Of a stretch of 64,000 bases of DNA, positions 1 through 7,706 are shown one piece after another; position 1 is the first letter of the stretch; each line of letters starts with the position of its first letter. A program made the position numbers and the translations under genes. The stretch is from JANOZM01 sp031429355 (GTDB taxonomy: Bacteria; Pseudomonadota; Gammaproteobacteria; Burkholderiales; Burkholderiaceae_E), in the NCBI GenBank assembly GCA_031429355.1, contig JANOZM010000013.1:186001-250000 (forward strand), in the 5' to 3' direction. Under the pieces are notes generated by a model, which did no database searches, was not told where the DNA came from, and was given only the letters and a program-made list of their open reading frames with translations.

Positions 1-280
1 GTAAATTGCCTTGAAATTGATCAACCACTTGCCCACCAACAACCGCAAACACGGTGGGAATAGAACGAATTTTGAAGTGTTGCGATAGTTGTTGCTCGGT
101 ATCGCTATTGACTTTCACCAATTTAAAGCGGCCACCGTATTCGGTTTCTAAGCGCTCTAGGGTAGGGCCCAATACTTTGCAAGGGCCACACCAGGGTGCC
201 CAAAAATCGACCAGAACCGGCGTTTGCATTGATGCATCAATTACGTCGGCTTTAAAAGTTTGTGCAGTAGATTCAATCAT
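1..280 (-). CDS. cnoX: Thioredoxin-domain co-chaperone CnoX/YbbN, N-terminal part (runs off the window)
   Basis: Reading from ATG at 280 towards position 1 gives about 93 residues without a stop, so the gene is cut by the window edge. The protein has a thioredoxin fold with active site WCGPC at about residues 31-35, followed by the SIPT cis-proline segment. The opening MIESTAQTF and the phrase DASMQTPVLVDFWAPWCGP resemble the N-terminus of CnoX/YbbN proteins, in which a thioredoxin domain is followed by TPR repeats and which act as holdases for GroEL and DnaK clients. The TPR part is outside the window, so a plain thioredoxin is not excluded. It differs from the trxA gene at 37104. Confidence 0.75.
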   Translation of the reverse strand, partial: MIESTAQTFKADVIDASMQTPVLVDFWAPWCGPCKVLGPTLERLETEYGGRFKLVKVNSDTEQQLSQHFKIRSIPTVFAVVGGQVVDQFQGNL

Positions 281-304
281 GGCAATTTAAAAGTGGTAAA
301 AAAG

Positions 305-1213
305 TTAAGGAACAAAAACAAATCGAGGCCGCATGGTTTGCAGGCCAAAAGTTTCTAGCAATTCATCCAACCGAGCCGCTGCTTTTGACCGATGTGATAA
401 AGCGCTTTTGGTGTTGGCGTCAGATTTTAATGTGGCGACGATCAGTTCGTTTTTCAAGGAGTGTTCCCAGCCCACCAATTCCGTTACCGTTACATCGTAT
501 CCCGCAGCCTCTAGGGCTAAGCAACGCAACACATTGGTAATCTGCGCGCCCACTTCGCGCGTATGAATAGGATGCCGCCATAATTCAGATAGTGCCGTTT
601 TACCCAGCATGACATTTTTGTATTGTCGTAAATTGCGCGCAACTTCGGCCTGACAGCAGGGTACCAAAACAACATGGTTAGCTTTGCGCGCTAACGCAAA
701 ATGTAAGGCGTCGTCGGTTGCGGTATCGCAAGCGTGTAACGCGGTAACAATGTCGATATGCGCCGGCAGTTGCTTGGACGAAACAGCTTGCGCGGTATCT
801 AGCAAAGCAAAATGCATCGAATCGAAACCAATCAAGTTCGCAAGCGCCCGAGCGCGTTCTACTAAGTCTTCGCGAGTTTCAATTCCCCAGACCTGCACGC
901 CGGGGTCTAGCGTTAATTTTTTTAAGTACAAATCGTACAAAATAAAGCCCAGATAGGCTTTGCCAGCACCGTGATCCACCAAAGTCAGTGGTGTATTGGC
1001 TGGGCGCTGCTTTAAACTTTGCGCGATCAGCGGTTCGACAAATTGTGCCAAATGTTGCACTTGCTTTAATTTGCGACGGCTGTCTTGATTAATGCCGCCT
1101 TCGCGCGTCACAATATGCAAGGCCTGCAATAGCTCGATGGACTGGCCGGGCACCAAAACGTCGCTCAGTAATTGAGCAGCTGTAGGCTTAGAATTTTTAG
1201 TTGGTTTTGGCAT
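305..1213 (-). CDS. Class I SAM-dependent methyltransferase, substrate unknown
   Basis: A 302-residue protein from ATG at 1213 (MPKPTKN); an upstream in-frame start at 1231 would overlap the divergent gene. The SAM-binding glycine segment reads VDHGAGKAYLGF (around residue 80), followed by an acidic WGIET segment for ribose binding, then ALHACDTATDDALH and VPCCQ. The HACD...PCCQ pair is typical of the Methyltransf_32 group, whose members include RNA methyltransferase relatives. No substrate can be read from sequence. The divergent neighbour starts only 31 bp away, so the two promoters must overlap or lie in coding DNA. It ends about 24 bp from the cnoX start and may be transcribed ahead of it. 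Confidence 0.75.
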   Translation of the reverse strand: MPKPTKNSKPTAAQLLSDVLVPGQSIELLQALHIVTREGGINQDSRRKLKQVQHLAQFVEPLIAQSLKQRPANTPLTLVDHGAGKAYLGFILYDLYLKKLTLDPGVQVWGIETREDLVERARALANLIGFDSMHFALLDTAQAVSSKQLPAHIDIVTALHACDTATDDALHFALARKANHVVLVPCCQAEVARNLRQYKNVMLGKTALSELWRHPIHTREVGAQITNVLRCLALEAAGYDVTVTELVGWEHSLKNELIVATLKSDANTKSALSHRSKAAARLDELLETFGLQTMRPRFVFVP

Positions 1214-1237
1214 GTCGACTTCAGAAAGCAATACAAT
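1207..1237 (+). promoter_or_regulatory. Possible promoter for the aspartoacylase-family gene
   Basis: TTGGCA at 1207-1212 and TACAAT at 1232-1237 resemble -35 and -10 boxes with a long 19-bp spacer. Transcription would start about one base before the ATG at 1245, that is, a leaderless or nearly leaderless message. No Shine-Dalgarno sequence is visible. Weak evidence. Confidence 0.3.
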
Positions 1238-1244
1238 ACCGCGA

Positions 1245-2249
1245 ATGAACTATCTCGACCTTCCTACTCCTTTGCCTACGGCCCCTTTGCAGTTTCGCGC
1301 GATTCAGTATGCCGCGCCAGAGCCGGGCTTTAAACTTTTAGTAACCGGTGCTGTGCACGGCAATGAAACTTGCGGCACACGCGGTATTTTGCAAGTATTA
1401 CAAGAATTTGAAAGTGGGCAATTGCAGTTAGTGAAGGGCAGCGTTACTTTTGTGCCCATCACCAATCCCTTGGCTTACCAAAAGCGCCAGCGCTCCGGTG
1501 ATCGCAATTTAAACCGCAATTTAGGTCCCACCGATTCGCCCATTGAGTTTGAAGATCGTATTGCCAATTGGTTGTGTCCAATTATGGCGCAGCATGATGG
1601 GCTATTGGATTTGCACTCGTTTCATACTGGGGGGCAAGCGTTTGCAATGGTCGGGCCACGAAACAACAATGGCGTACTCGAACCTTTTGCGCACGATGCT
1701 GCCGAAGAGGCGATGGCATTGCGTTTAGGCGTTACTCGCTTTGTCGATGGTTGGCTTGATACTTATGCGAGGGGTGTTGCCCGCCGCGTTGCCGAATATG
1801 GAACCGGTGGCGATCGTAAAAACGTTATTAATACCGACCCGCGCTACGGTGTTGGTACCACCGAATACATGCGTTCACGCGGTGGCCTTGCAATAACTTT
1901 AGAGTGTGGGCAGCACGACGATGCGCAGTCGCCTCACGTGGCTTACACAGCGATTAAAAATACCATTGCTAGTTTTGGCTTGATCGATTCACCAAAGCCT
2001 GAGCCAGTTGCGCAGCGCGAAATGCTTAGCCTTTATGAGGTGATTGACAAGACCAATCCTGCCGATGGGTTTAGCAAAGCGTGGGCTAGTTTTGATGCGG
2101 TAAAAAAAGGCGAGCAAATTGGAACGCGCGCTAACGGCGATCCAATTGTTTCTAATGAAGATGGTTATATTGTCTTTCCTAATCCCAAGGCAGAATCGGG
2201 GCAAGAGTGGTTTTATTTGGCCAAGCGGACTGATCGGTTAGACAAGTAG
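1245..2249 (+). CDS. Succinylglutamate desuccinylase/aspartoacylase family (M14-like) zinc hydrolase
   Basis: A 334-residue protein starting MNYLDLP at 1245; a start at 1212 would overlap the divergent methyltransferase. The zinc-site motif GAVHGNETCG (around residues 35-44) and the later LDLHSFHTGG match the AstE/AspA fold, in which His, Glu and a second His bind zinc. RDLNRNLG-like residues (GDRNLNRNLG) fit the substrate-binding Arg/Asn segment. Family members cleave N-acyl amino acids or related amides. There are no arginine-catabolism (ast) genes nearby, so a specific substrate should not be assigned. It converges with the LuxR-type gene, with an 8-bp gap. Confidence 0.8.
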   Translation: MNYLDLPTPLPTAPLQFRAIQYAAPEPGFKLLVTGAVHGNETCGTRGILQVLQEFESGQLQLVKGSVTFVPITNPLAYQKRQRSGDRNLNRNLGPTDSPIEFEDRIANWLCPIMAQHDGLLDLHSFHTGGQAFAMVGPRNNNGVLEPFAHDAAEEAMALRLGVTRFVDGWLDTYARGVARRVAEYGTGGDRKNVINTDPRYGVGTTEYMRSRGGLAITLECGQHDDAQSPHVAYTAIKNTIASFGLIDSPKPEPVAQREMLSLYEVIDKTNPADGFSKAWASFDAVKKGEQIGTRANGDPIVSNEDGYIVFPNPKAESGQEWFYLAKRTDRLDK

Positions 2250-2257
2250 TTTTTATT

Positions 2258-3367
2258 TTAATCAGCTATCCACGGAACCGCTAAAAGCACCCGTATTAAA
2301 TCCGTTTGTTTTTGCACGCCGGCTTTTAAGTGAATAGCTGCGATTTGGCTTCGTAGCGTCGACAGTTTAACTTTATGCTGTATTGCGTACGTTTCAAGGT
2401 CAATACCCAAAGCGAATTCGTGCGCTAAGCGAGCTTCTGCTGGTGAAAATTTAAACACTTGCATTAACTGGTTAACGCTTGCGATTTGCATATTGTTTGG
2501 TTGGTCTATCAGAACTAATAATTTAGCAGCGTCGATCGTCTGGTAGCCAAAGTGAGAACTTAGTTTCGTAACGGTGGCATAAGCGACGTTGCTATTGCCA
2601 AAGGCATATAGCTTCATGCTTTCGGCGATACCGGTGCTTTGCACTCGGCTCATTAGCGCTGCAAAAGCCGTATTGCTGGTACCTTTGGCTTGCAAAATTC
2701 CGCCAATATCATGCAAATACTTTCCTTCAAATAACAAGTCTTGCGCAAGATGGTTTAGCGACATTACGCGGTACTTGCTCGACAAAGTAATGGCAGCACA
2801 AGGCAAGGCATCAAAAGCAACATCCCCCTTTTGAGCGGATGTTTGCAGCGCTTGGGACTTGAACATGAGCGCCGCGCTTTTGCCTAAATGCGGCATCAAG
2901 ATCGACAGCTTACGATGTTCATCAGCTGAAAACGTGTCGCGATCGTTTGCACCTAAAAATGCGATAACCAGTTTTGATTTTCCGTCGTTGAACGTATTAC
3001 TGCCAAGCGTATGTTTAACCCCGTTAGGAAGCAAAAACTTTTGAAACAACTCGCTTTTACTGATGTCGTTTTCGGTAATGATAGAGTCAGTTGAAAAATA
3101 ACGCCCAAGACCTATTTGGTCGGCCAGCAGCGGTCGATTATCTTGGTACATATAGTGCTCTTCATACTGTCTTTGGACCGAATCCGAAACAACTTCGCCG
3201 GTCCAACCGCCTATTACTTGATTGGAAGGAATATCAATCAATAATTGGTGGTAGGTATGACAGCCTAAGCTTTGGCTAATGTTCTCTAGTGCGACAGGAA
3301 TTAGGGATGGGTCTAGGGCCGCCTCGTAAAGACCAGCGGTTAAGTCGTCAATGCTAAAAGGTTTCAC
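2258..3367 (-). CDS. LuxR-type helix-turn-helix transcriptional regulator
   Basis: A 369-residue protein beginning at a GTG codon (3367). The last ~65 residues (FKFSPAEARLAHEFALGI, then an STLRSQIAAIHLKAGV recognition-helix region and DLIRVLLAV) form a LuxR/GerE-type HTH. The N-terminal ~290 residues look like the PAS/GAF-like sensor found in many Burkholderiales LuxR proteins. There is no receiver domain and no autoinducer synthase nearby, so the signal is unknown. It is a single gene with two palindromes upstream (3387-3438) that may be its own operators. Confidence 0.8.
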   Translation of the reverse strand: MKPFSIDDLTAGLYEAALDPSLIPVALENISQSLGCHTYHQLLIDIPSNQVIGGWTGEVVSDSVQRQYEEHYMYQDNRPLLADQIGLGRYFSTDSIITENDISKSELFQKFLLPNGVKHTLGSNTFNDGKSKLVIAFLGANDRDTFSADEHRKLSILMPHLGKSAALMFKSQALQTSAQKGDVAFDALPCAAITLSSKYRVMSLNHLAQDLLFEGKYLHDIGGILQAKGTSNTAFAALMSRVQSTGIAESMKLYAFGNSNVAYATVTKLSSHFGYQTIDAAKLLVLIDQPNNMQIASVNQLMQVFKFSPAEARLAHEFALGIDLETYAIQHKVKLSTLRSQIAAIHLKAGVQKQTDLIRVLLAVPWIAD

Positions 3368-3386
3368 ACGCGCTCGCAGGTTATCT

Positions 3387-3438
3387 GTTCGGAAAGTTAA
3401 GGTACTTCTCCGAACTGCGCATCATTAAAGTTAATGAT
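3387..3438. promoter_or_regulatory. Two palindromes upstream of the LuxR-type gene
   Basis: GTTCGGA at 3387-3393 is mirrored by TCCGAAC at 3409-3415, and weaker inner symmetry makes a ~29-bp imperfect palindrome. Next to it ATCATTAA (3421-3428) and TTAATGAT (3431-3438) form a perfect 8+8 palindrome around a 2-bp centre. The position 20-70 bp upstream of the GTG start suits operator sites, possibly for autoregulation. This is inferred from symmetry only. Confidence 0.45.
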
Positions 3439-3503
3439 TTGTACGGCGATAAGTGCTAATTGTTCGTTAATAGCGAATTAAGAGGTGGAATATTTTTGAC
3501 CGG

Positions 3504-3664
3504 TACATTACCCGCCCAGCGCTGCCTAATGTTCGCGTCAAGATTAGCGCGGTGGGGGCAGCGATCATGCAGCACCTAGCGGTTGAGTAGATCCCGAACC
3601 ACCACTAAGGGCTAGAGGCGCAGCCGCCGCCCCGAGCGCCAGCGCGCGGACAAATGGCGCTCTG
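3504..3664 (+). pseudogene. IS91/ISCR-like transposase remnant, copy A (internally deleted)
   Basis: The first part matches the RYITRPAL...INA segment seen in copies at 4600 and 25110. The sequence then jumps directly to the C-terminal segment corresponding to AAILQRQA...PPRAPARGQM. Several hundred bases of transposase are therefore missing, and stops break the frame. The C-terminal PPRAPARGQ signature and downstream tail are shared with copies B, C and E. Confidence 0.7.
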
Positions 3665-3925
3665 AAGCGTCAAATGTAAAAAACTGAAGAACACCCAAAG
3701 ATTTCAGCCCAAATACTCTGGCTGTGAAGTCGGCTGTTTGAGATGCGAATTGGACTGGATTGGTGCCGAATCTCAGTGGTAATTTTGCGCTCGCAATCGC
3801 TGTTTTGGCAATAGAGTCAAGCGAACAGTTAATTTCTCAACTAGTTTGGGGGGCTTTTCTCGCGAAGCATAACGCCAGTGGAAGCCGTAAAAAGACTTTT
3901 AAATTTAGTATACCCAAAGCGGCCC
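3665..3925 (+). repeat. IS91-like 3' tail, copy A
   Basis: A ~250-bp segment after the transposase stop, closely similar to 5126-5380 and 6278-6530 and more diverged at 25823-25990. Shared landmarks in order: GAAGCGTCAA, a CAGCC...GGCTG hairpin, GCCGAxTCTCAG, CAAGCGAACAGTTA and GGGGGCTTTT. In IS91/ISCR elements the replication origin end (oriIS) lies downstream of the transposase, so this may be the origin-side terminus. That is inference. Confidence 0.65.
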
Positions 3926-4119
3926 TTAACCATATGCCTGATTTTTTCGAACAAACAGGTCGTTGGGGATTTGATCATGCAAGGTTTAAACTTGAAGGCG
4001 GGCAAATCACTACACCGTTAGGAAAAGAGCGGGGGGTGGCCCTTGATATATTTAATACTAATTTAATAGGTTTTGAAGCGGTCGGAAAACTAAAATTTAG
4101 CGGTCAACGGGGGCGATAA
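3760..4119 (+). CDS. Hypothetical protein partly overlapping an IS91-like tail
   Basis: An open frame of up to 119 residues. Its first ~50 codons lie in the repeated tail, so the real start is probably internal, for example at MPDFFEQTG near 3934. The unique C-terminal part (GFDHARFKLEGG ... FSGQRGR) matches nothing I recognise. The stop overlaps the next start (TAATG at 4117-4121), suggesting a two-gene operon. It is either a captured small gene or the 3' end of one truncated by the element. Confidence 0.35.
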   Translation: MVPNLSGNFALAIAVLAIESSEQLISQLVWGAFLAKHNASGSRKKTFKFSIPKAALNHMPDFFEQTGRWGFDHARFKLEGGQITTPLGKERGVALDIFNTNLIGFEAVGKLKFSGQRGR

Positions 4120-4586
4120 TGTTTTTAAATTTAAGTGATTCAAGCCGTGAAATGAAGCTTGTGTATTCATTTAGTGAAGAATTGCGTAAGGATTCAAAGC
4201 GTCTGCAGCGTGCACAATCGCTGTCTTTGGATTTGTCGACACAGTATGGTTTAAGCGCAAAACACGGTTTGTTTGGATCTGAAGAGTGGTGGGAGAATAT
4301 TCGAACGGGTGAAATTCCATTAATAAAGGTGAAAGGCACAATCGTTCGCGTTTATGTTGCAGGACCAGACTCAGTGCCGTCAAATTCAATAAATGTACAG
4401 CTTGACAATAATTTCATCGTCCCGGAGGGTATTTATTGCAACCTCAAGCGAGACGTCAAGTTATTTCAGATTCAACGAAAAGTTAGTTATGCATTTGTGC
4501 TCACAGAAATGAAGAAACAACCCGCGCCCGATGGCGGCGTTGATTATGCGAGAACAATGCTTGAAATGGCGGTGTCTTTAGCTTAA
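4119..4586 (+). CDS. Hypothetical small soluble protein, cargo of the IS91-like array
   Basis: A 155-residue protein with no signal peptide or membrane segment. The charged N-terminus (SSREMKLVYSFSEELRKDSKR) is followed by an EEWWENIRTGEIP segment and a beta-rich middle. It overlaps the preceding frame by one base, consistent with coupling. It lies between IS91-like copy A and copy B, so it looks like transferred cargo. I do not recognise the family; toxin-antitoxin or defence roles would be guesses from the neighbourhood only. Confidence 0.55.
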   Translation: MFLNLSDSSREMKLVYSFSEELRKDSKRLQRAQSLSLDLSTQYGLSAKHGLFGSEEWWENIRTGEIPLIKVKGTIVRVYVAGPDSVPSNSINVQLDNNFIVPEGIYCNLKRDVKLFQIQRKVSYAFVLTEMKKQPAPDGGVDYARTMLEMAVSLA

Positions 4587-4599
4587 CGCGGATGGTTTT

Positions 4600-5125
4600 A
4601 AAGTCTTAAACGTCTGTGCCGTTACATTACCCGCCCTGCGCTCGCTAACAACCGAGTTAAGATCAACGCGAAAGGGCTGGTAGAGTAAAACTAAAGACGC
4701 CGTGGTGCGGTGGCACCACGCATCACGTGATGTCGCCGTTGGAGTTTGTGCACAGGTTGGCGGCATTGGTGACGAGGCCACGATTGCACTTGATCCGATT
4801 TCATGGGGTATTAGCACCGAAAGCGAAGTGGCGCTCGAAGGCCCTGCCGCACGCGCAAGACAACGCTAAAGCACTGAGCGCAACGGCAACGGCAATCGAC
4901 TGGCAAGAGCCGCCCGAACACGGTCGACCAATGCGCATGGGTTGGGCCAAACTGTTTAAGCGGGTGTTCAACTTAGACTTAACCTGTTACCCGCACTGTG
5001 GTGGTGAATTGAGAATCGTTGCAGCGATTCTGCAGCGCCAAGCGATAGAGAAGATTCTGAATCATTTAGGGTTAGAGGCGCAACCGCCGCCCCGCGCACC
5101 AGCGCGCGGACAAATGATGTTTTGA
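4600..5125 (+). pseudogene. IS91/ISCR-like transposase remnant, copy B
   Basis: The C-terminal ~170 codons of a Transposase_32-type (IS91/ISCR) transposase: RLCRYITRPAL, a frameshift near 4685, then MSPLEF, LHLIRFHGVLAP, WAKLFKRVFNLDL, a CxxC-like YPHCGGELRI zinc segment and PPRAPARGQMM. Compared with copy E, one base appears lost around KGLVE, creating TAA. The N-terminal half with the catalytic tyrosines is absent, so it cannot be active. Confidence 0.85.
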
Positions 5126-5380
5126 AGCGTTAAGTGTAAAAAGACCACTCAATTCTTCAGCCCAAATATTCTAGCTACGAAGGGGGCTGCTTGAGATGCG
5201 AATTCGAGTGGGTTGGTGCCGATTTTCAGCGGTAATTTTGCGTTTGCAATGGCTGTTTGGCAACAGAGCCAAGCGAACAGTTAGTCAATCAACTAGGTTG
5301 GGGTGGCTTTTTTTTGCAAACCCAAACGCCGATGGAAGCCAGAAAAAGGTTTTTAAAATTACTAAACCCAAAGTGTTTAT
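5126..5380 (+). repeat. IS91-like 3' tail, copy B
   Basis: Aligns by eye with the tails after copies A and C through to the same end (a TTTTTAAAAT run followed by ACCCAAA). Unique sequence begins straight afterwards in each copy, so the right boundary is sharp, as expected for a transposon terminus. Confidence 0.65.
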
Positions 5381-5740
5381 TTAAGCTCGACCCAACACGA
5401 TGAATAAACGCGACCGACTCCAGTAATGGGACTGGCACTAACTACAGCAAAAAATTTAATTTTGAAGCCGAAATGTTTAAAGCCGCGGGCAAATAAGTAA
5501 CCCCATAAAAGTCGGGCTGTGGCTAAAGCAACGTGGAATTAGGCACGACCAAAAATTAGGCGAGGTTTCTGGTTATGCTAAAAATTTATACTTTGTGTCG
5601 CTCTGCGGCGCGTGCATTCAGCTATTCGAGTTTGTGCATGTAGATTGCGGAAGATAAATGCATGATCTCGGCGAAAGACATAAAGGCACCTAACGATTTG
5701 CTACTTAGTTTGGCTTTGCTGCATTATTTTATTATTTGTT
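5381..5740. other. Non-coding or decayed stretch within the island
   Basis: No convincing gene. A short readable patch near 5435-5490 (TNYSKKFNFEAEMFK followed by AAGK and a stop) may be the 3' end of a lost cargo gene, but I cannot identify it. Confidence 0.4.
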
Positions 5741-5947
5741 TCATTTTCTTGGCGTCTCTACAGAAGCATCGCTTATAAGAATTGTCGAAAAATAAAAAGC
5801 GCACAAGGCCACAACGAACGCGACGGCTTTTAACAACAAATCAATGGCAGTTGTATCTCGGTAACTAAACATCGTGCCAAAAATTGCGAAAAATATGCCG
5901 TACAGTCCGACAAAAGCCAAGATTAATCCGGCCAAAATTTTCATCAT
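5741..5947 (-). CDS. Small two-helix membrane protein, cargo of the IS91-like array
   Basis: A 68-residue protein from the tandem ATG codons at 5947/5944; the longer frame to 6046 adds a charged, unlikely leader. Two hydrophobic helices, ILAGLILAFVGLYGIFFAIF and LLLKAVAFVVALCAFYF, are separated by a short YRDTT loop. No motif gives a function. It sits between IS91-like tails B and C, so it is probably cargo. Confidence 0.5.
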   Translation of the reverse strand: MMKILAGLILAFVGLYGIFFAIFGTMFSYRDTTAIDLLLKAVAFVVALCAFYFSTILISDASVETPRK

Positions 5948-6232
5948 ATGGGAGAACCTTCCATTCAGAAAAAAATGTCGAGAACTCGACGGTAAATCGT
6001 GTTTGCAATTTGGATGCTGATTATAAAAAGGACTCGGCTCACGCAATCAAACACATTAATTTAGCGTATCAGTAAATAATTCTGTTTGCAATTTTTTTGG
6101 GTTGGAGGTTGAAAAAAGAGAGGCAACTGGTAGGCAATTTACCCGCGTCAGCAAAGTTATCCGCAATCGGTATGGCGCAATCGTGCTGTTAAATGGACGT
6201 AATTTTGGTATCGAACTATGTCGTTAGAAGCG

Positions 6233-6530
6233 CAACCGCCACCCCGAGAGCCAGCGCGCGGACAAATGGCATTCTGAAGCGTCAAGTGTAAAAACTAAAA
6301 CAACACCCAAAGATTTCAGCCCAAATATTCTGGCTGTGAAGGCAGAGCTGCTTGAAAAGCGAATTGGAGTGATTTGGTGCCGATTCTCAGCGGTACTTTT
6401 GCGGTTGCAATGGCTGTTTGGCAATAGGGCCAAGCGAACAGTTAGTTACTCAACTAGGTAGGGGGCTTTTTTCGCAAAGCAAAACGCCGATGAAAGCCGT
6501 AAGAAGGTTTTTAAAATTGCTGTACCCAAA
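6233..6530 (+). repeat. IS91-like copy C: last ~15 codons of transposase plus 3' tail
   Basis: Only the LEAQPPPR...ARGQM end of the transposase survives (6233-6277), followed by a well-preserved tail (6278-6530). A CAGCC/GGCTG stem lies at 6317-6336. The right end falls 8 bp from the stop of vapC-1. The tail is better kept than the coding part, consistent with successive one-ended or nested events. Confidence 0.65.
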
Positions 6531-6538
6531 ACTTTTCT

Positions 6539-6970
6539 CTAACTGATCACCAACAACCGATTTGTTGAAAATGATTTAACCGCCATACTCGCTACTGTTT
6601 GATCAAGGGTTACAAAACGCCCGTTGTGATGAATTGCTAGTGCGAGTAAATAGGCGTCAGTCAATTGGCGATGGCTTGATAGAGATCCAATTGCGAATAG
6701 TTGTTCATCTAGTGCGCTGATGGCATCGGGCCAAAATTGGTGGAATGGTGATTGTGTTGATCGCGCTAAAACACCTGAAAGCATTGCAATTGGAAGGGGG
6801 TTTGCATAACCGCTTTGCGACATGATTCGCAAAAAGCCATTTTGGGTAATCGGACAACTAGCCCAGCCTTTTTCGGCGTCGGTTTGGAACCAACGGCTAA
6901 CAAGATTGTGGTTGATGTGATCTTTATCGTGCAACGCAATCAGTACGTTCACATCAAGAAGTGCGCGCAT
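6539..6970 (-). CDS. vapC: VapC-family PIN-domain toxin (VapBC-1)
   Basis: A 143-residue PIN ribonuclease. The first acidic residue is in LLDVNVLIALHD (D6), a second conserved acid region is around WPDAISALDE, and TDAYLLALAIHHNGRFVTLD carries the C-terminal acidic pair. PIN toxins cleave RNA, often initiator tRNA or the rRNA sarcin-ricin loop. It follows its antitoxin with a one-base overlap (TAATG) and ends 8 bp from IS91-like tail C, so it looks like cargo. No frame damage is visible, so it may be functional. Confidence 0.85.
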   Translation of the reverse strand: MRALLDVNVLIALHDKDHINHNLVSRWFQTDAEKGWASCPITQNGFLRIMSQSGYANPLPIAMLSGVLARSTQSPFHQFWPDAISALDEQLFAIGSLSSHRQLTDAYLLALAIHHNGRFVTLDQTVASMAVKSFSTNRLLVIS

Positions 6971-7230
6971 TAAACGCCTTCGTCGTCGCGCAATTTGTTG
7001 ACCAATTCGTTGCTAGCGATTGCGCCTCGGTTAGGCAGCGGAAATATTCCATATTGATGAAGCGGCTCTGAAACACTGTAGGAATTTGTAGCTTCTGCAC
7101 TGGCTAGTTTTGCGGAAAAAGCATCTCTAACCAGTTCACTTACGACTTGTCCCATTGACTTGCGCTGTTGCTGGGCTAACTGCTTGGCAGCGTAAAGGAC
7201 GTCTTCGTCTAAATCGAGAGTTGTTCGCAT
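6970..7230 (-). CDS. vapB: Ribbon-helix-helix antitoxin (VapBC-1)
   Basis: An 86-residue protein with an N-terminal RHH pattern: strand MRTTLDLDEDVL, then AAKQLAQQQRKSMGQVV and SELVRDAF. Such antitoxins bind the toxin through the C-terminus and repress the operon through the RHH dimer. It is upstream of and overlaps vapC-1 by one base. An AAGTT...AACTT inverted repeat lies ~20 bp upstream, a weak operator candidate. Confidence 0.75.
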   Translation of the reverse strand: MRTTLDLDEDVLYAAKQLAQQQRKSMGQVVSELVRDAFSAKLASAEATNSYSVSEPLHQYGIFPLPNRGAIASNELVNKLRDDEGV

Positions 7231-7344
7231 AGTTGTAGATTTTTAAGAAGTTAAAACTGGAACTTAATAAGTCGAATTTTTAGGTTTTCTGGATTTTACC
7301 AATAAGCGCATCAAACATCAAGCACTAAGCATCAAAATAAGGGG

Positions 7345-7575
7345 GTAGGCATTTTAAAAACCCTTTTTGCTTACGCTGCCGTCGTTCTCTCTCACGATTT
7401 CAGCATATGACTTTATTACTGAACTGCCTATCTGCGCGATTACGCCGACAAAACGGCTTTGCATCTATGCGAGCGTAAAAGTTTCGATGAAAATCTGCAT
7501 CAATCGGCTCTAACTCAGGTTGCAAGCGGCCATCTTCACAGCCAGAATGTTTAGGCTGAAATCTTTAGGAATCGG
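7345..7575 (-). repeat. Inverted, degenerate copy of the IS91-like tail
   Basis: Read on the minus strand, TCCTAAAGATTTCAGCCTAA and the following ACATTCTGGCTGTGAAG (7570-7531) match the CAGCC...GGCTG part of the tail. The TTTTTAAAAT-type end occurs near 7349-7365 in the expected order. It is more diverged than copies A-C and has no transposase attached. The rest of the 7231-7706 gap shows no gene. Confidence 0.5.
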
Positions 7576-7706
7576 AAATTTAAAAACAATTTTTTCCGCC
7601 TCGGTCATTGCCTGCAGAACTAAGATGCGGTTTACAAATTGACATAATGCCGTAATGAGCCAAAGCTGACGCGCCATTGCCCTTCATTACCTATTCAGAA
7701 TAAACA

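Noticed and set aside
3504..7575. Integron with attC sites
   Set aside because: No integrase, and the repeats include IS91/ISCR transposase coding sequence, so rolling-circle elements explain them better.
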